A stretch of 58,611 bases of DNA. Origin: an uncultured Clostridia bacterium. GTDB lineage: Bacteria > Bacillota_A > Clostridia > TANB77 > CAG-508. The stretch spans positions 1-58,611 of the forward strand of contig CALXZR010000021.1 of the NCBI GenBank assembly GCA_944393295.1, written 5' to 3'. The notes beneath the pieces were generated by a model. That model worked only from the letters and a program-made list of their open reading frames with translations. It searched no databases and had not been told where the DNA came from. A program made the translations under genes and the position numbers. Below, one piece after another: positions 53,127 to 58,611 of the stretch (the first letter of the stretch is position 1; every line of letters starts with the position of its first letter).

Positions 53127-53831
53127 ATGAATATGGAGAATAAACCTAAACATATTGCTATTATTATGGACGGTAATAGAAGATGGGCAAAGGAAAAAAA
53201 GTTACCAATTAAACTTGGACATAAAAAAGGAGCTGAAACATTAGAAAAAACTATAAGATATGCGAATAAATTAGGTATAGAATATGTTACAGTTTATGCT
53301 TTTTCAACAGAAAATTGGAAAAGAAGTGAGGAAGAAGTTTCTGCTTTAATGCAACTTCTAGAAAGTTATTTAGCAGATTATAGTAAAAGAGCAGATACTG
53401 AAAATATAAGAATAAAAGTAATTGGAGATATGAATGCTTTATCTGAAAATCTTAGGGAAAGCATAAAAAAAGCTATTGATAGAACTAAAAATAATACAGG
53501 AACAACATTTATAGTAGCGTTGAATTATGGTGGAAGACAAGAGATAATTCATGCTGTAAAAAGCATAGCAAAACAAGTAAAAGAAAATAAATTAGAAATT
53601 GAGAATATAACAGAAGAAACTATTCAAAATAATTTATATACTGTAGGAATACCTGATCCTGATATTATAGTTAGAACAAGTGGAGAAATTAGAAGTAGTG
53701 GATTTTTAACTTGGCAAAGTGTTTATTCTGAATATTTATTTTTAGAAAAATATTGGCCAGATTTTTCAGAAAAAGATTTAGATTTTGTAATTGAAACTTA
53801 CCAAAAAAGAAATAGAAGAGTTGGAAAATAA
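53127..53831 (+). CDS. uppS: Undecaprenyl diphosphate synthase (isoprenyl transferase)
   Basis: It makes the C55 lipid carrier for cell wall synthesis. IAIIMDGNRRWAKEKKLP (catalytic Asp), KKGAETLEKTI, VYAFSTENWKRSEEEV and RTSGEIRSSGFLTWQSVY are all typical. 234 residues. ATG has GGAGA 6 bases upstream. Confidence 0.96.
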   Translation: MNMENKPKHIAIIMDGNRRWAKEKKLPIKLGHKKGAETLEKTIRYANKLGIEYVTVYAFSTENWKRSEEEVSALMQLLESYLADYSKRADTENIRIKVIGDMNALSENLRESIKKAIDRTKNNTGTTFIVALNYGGRQEIIHAVKSIAKQVKENKLEIENITEETIQNNLYTVGIPDPDIIVRTSGEIRSSGFLTWQSVYSEYLFLEKYWPDFSEKDLDFVIETYQKRNRRVGK

Positions 53832-53850
53832 AAGCAAAGGAAGAATAATT

Positions 53851-54681
53851 ATGAATATAAAAAGAATAATGACAGCTTTAATAGGATTTCCTATTGTTTT
53901 GCTAGCTTTAGTATTTGGAAATTTCTATGTTATTGATATTGCAATGGCTATTGTAACTTCAATGGCCTTTTATGAATATGCTCATTGTATAAATTTACAA
54001 TATAAAATGATCAAATGGATTGGATATTTATGTTGTATATTAATGGCATTTTTACATATTATACCAAGTGAGGTCTATATTGGAGCAATAATTATAGGAT
54101 TACCTACTATTTTGCTGTTGTTATTTTTACATGTAATTTTAACTAATATGAAGATATCTTTTAAAGATATTGCAATGAGTTTTATTGGAATTTGCTATAT
54201 TATTGGATTTACCGTATTTATACCAGTTTTATATGGAAATACAGGAGAGAGTAGCTTACAAGATGGAAAAATTCTAATTTGGTATCTTTTGTTAAGTAGC
54301 TGGGGTACAGATATAATGGCATACCTAATAGGTAAACATTTTGGAAAACATAAATTTAGTAAAGTTAGTCCAAATAAAACTATAGAAGGTTGTGTAGCAG
54401 GAACTTTAGGAGCAATAATTGCTTGTTTAATTTATACATATCTTTTAAAACAGTTTGGAAATGTTGAGGTTTATTCATATATTACTATTACTATAATTTC
54501 TTTTATTTTAAGTGTAATAGGTCAAATTGGAGATTTTGCAGCTTCAGCTATTAAAAGACAATTTGATATAAAAGATTTTAGTGAAATATTTCCAGGACAT
54601 GGTGGAATGATAGATAGAATAGATAGTGTAATGTTTGCTGCTCCATATGCTTATTTTATTTTTATAATATTACTTGGTTAA
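53851..54681 (+). CDS. cdsA: Phosphatidate cytidylyltransferase
   Basis: It makes CDP-diacylglycerol at the membrane. About eight helices. Signature residues occur in SPNKTIEGCVAGTLGA and in GQIGDFAASAIKRQFDIKDF, then EIFPGHGGMIDRIDSVMFA. 276 residues. ATG at 53851 (with AAAGGAAG upstream) is chosen; an in-frame ATG at 53791 would overlap uppS. Confidence 0.94.
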   Translation: MNIKRIMTALIGFPIVLLALVFGNFYVIDIAMAIVTSMAFYEYAHCINLQYKMIKWIGYLCCILMAFLHIIPSEVYIGAIIIGLPTILLLLFLHVILTNMKISFKDIAMSFIGICYIIGFTVFIPVLYGNTGESSLQDGKILIWYLLLSSWGTDIMAYLIGKHFGKHKFSKVSPNKTIEGCVAGTLGAIIACLIYTYLLKQFGNVEVYSYITITIISFILSVIGQIGDFAASAIKRQFDIKDFSEIFPGHGGMIDRIDSVMFAAPYAYFIFIILLG

Positions 54682-54702
54682 ATTAATTCTTAGGAGGAAG
54701 TT

Positions 54703-55758
54703 TTGAGTTTTATAATAGGTGCTATAAAAGTAATTTTTCTTTTAGGTTTTCTAGTTTTAATACATGAAGGTGGGCATTTTTTAGTAGCTAAAAAATGCAA
54801 GATTGCAATTAGAGAATTTGCTATTGGTTTTGGACCTAAGATTTTTTCAAAAAATAAAGATGGAATTCAATATTCAATTAGAGCTATACCTTTAGGTGGC
54901 TTTGTTGATATGTATGACGAAAACTTTGAAAATAATAATTCAGAAGAAAAAATAGCAAAGGATAAGAAAAATGGAAAAATATCTTTTTTAGAAGCTAGTA
55001 AAACTAAAAGATTTGCCATAACAGTGGCAGGAATTGTTGTAAATGTAGTTTTTGGATTTCTAATATATTTTATTTTACAATGTACTGTACAAAATATTTC
55101 AACTACGATAGATTATGTTGATGAAGAAAATAAAGAAGCTTTAGCAGTATTAGAAGAAGGAGATACAATCAAAGAGGTAAATGGAGAAAAAATCCATTTA
55201 AAATCTCAAATAGATTTTGCAATAGCGGAAGCTGGAAAAGAGTCTGCTGAGCTAAAGATAGAAAGAAATGGTGAAATAAAAACAGTAACAATACCTGTAA
55301 AAAAAATAGTAGATGAAGAAAACGAAACTACTTCATATAGATTAGGCATCTATATGAAAAAAGCTGACAAAACAATTTTTAATCAATTATATTATTCTTT
55401 TTGGAAAACAGCGTTCTTTGCAGAAAGCTTAGGAGAAAGTGTATTAGAATTATTTACAGGAAATGTAACTCCAAATCAAATGGTAGGACCTGTTGGAATA
55501 TCTGGAATGATAGTTGAAACAAATGGTATTTATGAATTTTTCTATCTAATGGCACTAATTTCAATTTCACTCGGAGTAACTAACTTACTTCCAATACCAG
55601 GACTGGATGGAGGAAGATTATTACTGATTATTGTAGAGGCAATTAGAAGAAAACCACTAAAGAAGGAAACTGAAGCACAAATACAATTATTAGGATTTTC
55701 ATTTTTAATAATGTTATCATTATATGTAACTTTTAATGATGTAATAAGAATATTGTAG
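54703..55758 (+). CDS. rseP: Site-2 intramembrane metalloprotease RseP
   Basis: 351 residues with HEGGH zinc site in the first helix, FGPKIFSKNKDGIQYSIRAI then PLGGFVDMYDE, one PDZ domain (about 125-205), and the third zinc ligand in LLPIPGLDGGRLLLI. TTG start 5 bases after GGAGGAAG. It may cleave anti-sigma factors such as the one at 3855-4754, though this is inference. The usual dxr gene between cdsA and rseP is absent. Confidence 0.94.
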   Translation: MSFIIGAIKVIFLLGFLVLIHEGGHFLVAKKCKIAIREFAIGFGPKIFSKNKDGIQYSIRAIPLGGFVDMYDENFENNNSEEKIAKDKKNGKISFLEASKTKRFAITVAGIVVNVVFGFLIYFILQCTVQNISTTIDYVDEENKEALAVLEEGDTIKEVNGEKIHLKSQIDFAIAEAGKESAELKIERNGEIKTVTIPVKKIVDEENETTSYRLGIYMKKADKTIFNQLYYSFWKTAFFAESLGESVLELFTGNVTPNQMVGPVGISGMIVETNGIYEFFYLMALISISLGVTNLLPIPGLDGGRLLLIIVEAIRRKPLKKETEAQIQLLGFSFLIMLSLYVTFNDVIRIL

Positions 55759-55771
55759 AAGGAGAAAAAAT

Positions 55772-56333
55772 ATGAAGTGTAAAATTTGTGGTGCAGAACT
55801 AAAAAAAGAAGGGGACATTTGCAATAAATGTTATGAGAAATTATTAAAAGAGGAAGAGTTAGAAACTGATACAAAAGTTTTATATGAATTAAAAATGAGA
55901 TATGTTCCTCGGATATGAATTTATAAAAATGGGAGATTATTTAATTTTAGGAATTTTGGTTGTACTTAGTATGCTTGCAACAAAACAAATTTTAGCATTT
56001 TTTATTTGTAGCGTTATTTTTGCTGCTATAGTAATATTAGTTTTAAGAGGTAAAAAAAATAAGGCAGAAACCACCACTTGCACTTTTTACGAAAAAAAGA
56101 TTGTTTACAAATCAAAAGATAAAGAAAAAATAATTGAATATAAAAATGTTAAAGATATAGGATATTATCAAACTTTTTCACAAAAAATATTTAAAATAGG
56201 TGATCTTAGAATATATCCTGAATCTGGTGTATTGATTACTTCGGCAATAAATATGAATAATATAAAAAATATTAAAGAAGAATATGAAAAAATAAAAGAA
56301 ATAATACAAAAGCAAATGGCTTTAGGTGAATAA
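55772..56333 (+). CDS. Zinc-ribbon membrane protein read through one +1 frame shift
   Basis: The first frame starts at ATG 55772 (GGAG 8 bases upstream) with a zinc ribbon: MKCKICGAELKKEGDICNKC. It runs to CCT CGG ATA TGA at 55907-55918. If the C at 55910 is skipped, GGA TAT GAA continues as VPGYEFIKMGDYLILGILVV with two helices and a soluble PH-like tail, for 186 residues in total. A separate downstream gene starting at 55902 would have no ribosome-binding site. So one protein via a +1 shift at CGG is the better reading. Confidence 0.65.
55907..55913 (+). other. +1 shift site 3 (CCT CGG A)
   Basis: CCT (55907-55909) is followed by in-frame CGG (55910-55912). Skipping C55910 gives GGA and joins the two frames. 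In the zero frame, TGA comes two codons later. Same layout as the two priA sites. Confidence 0.6.
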
Positions 56334-56381
56334 AATACAAAAGATTAAAATTCGGATATAAGGATACAATAAGGGGCAAAA

Positions 56382-58611
56382 ATGCAAAAATATATAAAAG
56401 AAGTATTTGTAGATTATCAAAAAGATAATCCTCTATTAGAAGCACAAATAGAGAATATAAATTTATATAAAAAAACAAATAAATTGCAAGTAGAGGTAGA
56501 ATCTTCTAATCCAATCCATATAAATGAAATGGAGGATTTTGAAAATTACCTAACAAAAAGATTTCATGTAGATAAAGCATTAATTGACATTCACTATAAG
56601 GACGTAGAAATAGAACAAAATATAGAAAATGAATGGAATAATGTAATAAACTATGTTACGAGAAAAGAACCTTTTAGTAAAGCTATTTTAACAGGAAGCA
56701 GATTAGAGCTTTCTGGAAAAAATGTATGTGTAAAATTGGCACTAAAAGGTGCTGATTTTTTGCTTGCAAAAAAATTTGATAAAGGTTTAGAGCATCTTTT
56801 TTCTAACATATATAACGAAAATTATGTTGTAAAGTTTGAAGAAAATTTGGCTGATAATTATTTTGAAATGTTAGAACAAAAAAGAAAAAAGGAAGAAGAA
56901 GAAGCTTTAAAATTTTTGAAAATGCAAGCAACTCAAGAAGCAAACGAAAAAAAGGTAGAAGAGGAAAAGAAAAGCAAAGAAGTAAAGAATACTCAAACTG
57001 ATACTAGTAATGTACCTACTCCACCACCTAAGACTGAGAAAACAGTCGAAGAAGAAAAGGATACACCTTTAATAATGGGAAGAAATATGAACTTAAAAGG
57101 AGATCCTATTAAAATTAAAGATATATCTGTTGATTCAGACAAAGTAGTTATTGATGGAGAATTAATAGCCGATTCAATGGATTCAAGAGAAATAAAAAAT
57201 GGTGAAAAGGTTATTTTAATGTTTAATGTATATGATGGAACAAGCAGTATAACCTGTAAAGCCTTTTTAGATAGTGATAAATTTAAAAATGTTTCTAAAA
57301 GAATAAAGGCATCTAAGGGATTAAAAATTGATGGAATTGCTAAATATGATCAATTTGCTAAAGAAATTACAATAATGGCAAATACAATATTAGAAACTCA
57401 AGGTACTAAAAAAGAAAAAAGAATGGATGATGCTGTTAAAAAAAGAGTTGAGCTTCATATGCATACTCAAATGAGTCAAATGGATGCGATTACTCCATGT
57501 GCAGATTTAGTAAAAAGAGCTATTTCTTGGGGATGGAATGCTGTTGCTATTACAGATCATGGTGTTGTACAATCTTTTCCAGATGCACATAAACTTTTAG
57601 AAAAAACTGGCGATAATATTAAAGTTTTGTATGGCGTTGAAGGATATTTTGTTCCAGATAAAGATCCTTCAGTATTTAATTCTAAAGGTCAAAGCTTAGA
57701 TACAGAATATTGTGTTTTAGACTTAGAAACAACAGGAATATCTTACAAAACAGAAAAAATTACAGAAGTAGGAATTATAAAATATAAAAATGGTGAAATT
57801 ATAGATGAATTTGAGTGTTTTGTAAATCCTGAAAAACCAATACCAGAAAAGGTAGTTGAAATTACACATATTACTGATGATATGGTAAAAGATGCAGAAA
57901 CAATAGATAAAGTAATACCAAAAATAATAGATTTTATAGGTGATTCTGTTTTAGTAGCACATAATGCAGATTTTGATATTGGTTATTTGAAATACAATTT
58001 TGAAAAATATGGATATAAATTAGAAAATACATATATAGATACTTTAAGACTTGCTAAAGCGATATTTCCAGATTTAAAAAAATATAAATTAGGAATAATT
58101 GCAGATAGTTTAAAAATAAAAGTAGATGTAGCACATAGAGCTTTAGATGATGTAAAAACCTTAGTAGAAGTTTTTAAAGTTATGATAGAAAGAACTAAGG
58201 AAGAAAAAGGAAAAACAATTGATGATTTTGATACAAAATTTGAAACTGATTTTAAGAAACTTCCTTCTTACCATATAATCATAATAGCAAAAAATTATGT
58301 AGGCCTTAAGAATTTATATAAATTAGTTTCTTATTCACATCTAAATTATTTTTATAAAAAACCAAGAATTTTAAAATCTATTTTAAATAAATATAGAGAA
58401 GGATTAATAATAGGAAGTGCTTGTGAAGCAGGTGAGCTTTATAGGGCTGTACTAAATAAAAAACCAGAAGAGGAGATAGAAGCTATTGCTTCTTACTATG
58501 ATTATTTAGAAATACAGCCAATTGGAAATGATGAGTATTTGATTAGAGAAGGAACTGTTCAAGGAGAAGAAGACTTAAGAAATATAAATAGAAAAATAGT
58601 AGAAATTGGAG
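56382..58611 (+). CDS. polC: DNA polymerase III alpha subunit PolC (Gram-positive type), 3' end outside window
   Basis: Replicative polymerase with its own exonuclease. The frame is open from ATG 56382 to the window end (743 codons seen of about 1400). Visible parts: N-terminal domain with a charged KKEEEEA region, OB fold (about 225-340; KVILMFNVYDGTSSITCKAF), start of the PHP domain at VELHMHTQMSQMDAITPCAD (about residue 356), and an inserted DEDDh exonuclease from YCVLDLETTGIS (about 443) to VAHRALDDVKTL. PHP resumes after it. The palm and finger motifs lie outside. No in-frame CGG codon is seen in this part. Confidence 0.95.
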   Translation, partial: MQKYIKEVFVDYQKDNPLLEAQIENINLYKKTNKLQVEVESSNPIHINEMEDFENYLTKRFHVDKALIDIHYKDVEIEQNIENEWNNVINYVTRKEPFSKAILTGSRLELSGKNVCVKLALKGADFLLAKKFDKGLEHLFSNIYNENYVVKFEENLADNYFEMLEQKRKKEEEEALKFLKMQATQEANEKKVEEEKKSKEVKNTQTDTSNVPTPPPKTEKTVEEEKDTPLIMGRNMNLKGDPIKIKDISVDSDKVVIDGELIADSMDSREIKNGEKVILMFNVYDGTSSITCKAFLDSDKFKNVSKRIKASKGLKIDGIAKYDQFAKEITIMANTILETQGTKKEKRMDDAVKKRVELHMHTQMSQMDAITPCADLVKRAISWGWNAVAITDHGVVQSFPDAHKLLEKTGDNIKVLYGVEGYFVPDKDPSVFNSKGQSLDTEYCVLDLETTGISYKTEKITEVGIIKYKNGEIIDEFECFVNPEKPIPEKVVEITHITDDMVKDAETIDKVIPKIIDFIGDSVLVAHNADFDIGYLKYNFEKYGYKLENTYIDTLRLAKAIFPDLKKYKLGIIADSLKIKVDVAHRALDDVKTLVEVFKVMIERTKEEKGKTIDDFDTKFETDFKKLPSYHIIIIAKNYVGLKNLYKLVSYSHLNYFYKKPRILKSILNKYREGLIIGSACEAGELYRAVLNKKPEEEIEAIASYYDYLEIQPIGNDEYLIREGTVQGEEDLRNINRKIVEIG

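Noticed and set aside
9834..55912. Reassignment of CGG to another amino acid (as in some other bacteria)
   Set aside because: Reading CGG as any single amino acid leaves the wrong frame and early stops at all three sites; only skipping one base repairs the proteins.
1..58611. TGA read as Trp
   Set aside because: Several genes end naturally at TGA (for example 3223-3225, 14817-14819, 23591-23593) with the next gene placed directly after, and TGG is used for Trp.

Overview
The window is a low-GC (roughly a quarter to 30 % by eye) chromosomal segment of an endospore-forming member of the Clostridia, probably an uncultured gut-type lineage. Evidence: SpoIVA, a GerA/GerB/GerC germinant-receptor operon with a sigma-G-like promoter, SleB, RemA, Asp23/AmaP, a T-box in front of aspS, Gram-positive type PolC, and strong GGAGG ribosome-binding sites. 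TGA is a normal stop. No phage, insertion sequence or CRISPR array was seen.

Layout. 1-5.4 kb: tail of an ImmA/IrrE-type gene, a candidate structured RNA, cca, small enzymes (GNAT, Nudix), an ECF sigma/anti-sigma pair and a histidine phosphatase. 5.5-18.9 kb: housekeeping operons (rsmE, yicC, remA, rpoZ, a CMP-kinase-like gene; priA-def-fmt; Asp23-amaP-DUF2273-nusB-xseA-xseB; fhs). 19-25.4 kb: a carbohydrate-binding protein, sleB, yqeG, a prepilin peptidase, an M24 peptidase, efp, an M23 peptidase and tRNA-Trp. 25.5-30.2 kb: a VWA/solute-binding, XpaC, solute-binding and TelA operon. 30.2-37.1 kb: germinant receptor ABC plus a 55-residue two-helix protein, a pilin-like protein and spoIVA. 37.2-42.4 kb: a heterodimeric ABC exporter, an 88-residue orphan, and a stomatin/NfeD pair. 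42.6-47.4 kb: a truncated GH18-type protein, mltG and a four-repeat GH25 lysozyme. 47.5-58.6 kb: T-box, aspS, greA, then pyrH-frr-uppS-cdsA-rseP, a zinc-ribbon membrane protein and the start of polC.

The most unusual signal concerns the codon CGG. In every gene I could read by eye, CGG is never used as an ordinary in-frame arginine codon, although CGT, CGC and CGA are. It occurs in frame exactly three times: twice in priA and once in the gene before polC. At all three places the sequence is NYT-CGG-A, the zero frame soon hits a stop, and skipping the single C (reading GGA, glycine) restores the correct protein. In priA this rebuilds the Walker A GSGKT and the LGSATP motif exactly. Either the assembly has three identical one-base insertions, or CGG is an unassigned codon at which ribosomes shift +1 (or read CGGA as a four-base glycine codon). 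This is the best candidate here for an undescribed system.

Other points of interest are a possible germinant-receptor D subunit, the Ter-type TelA/XpaC/VWA locus, a CMP-kinase-like gene where gmk usually sits, an aspS T-box whose best specifier is AAC (Asn), and a structured RNA upstream of cca.
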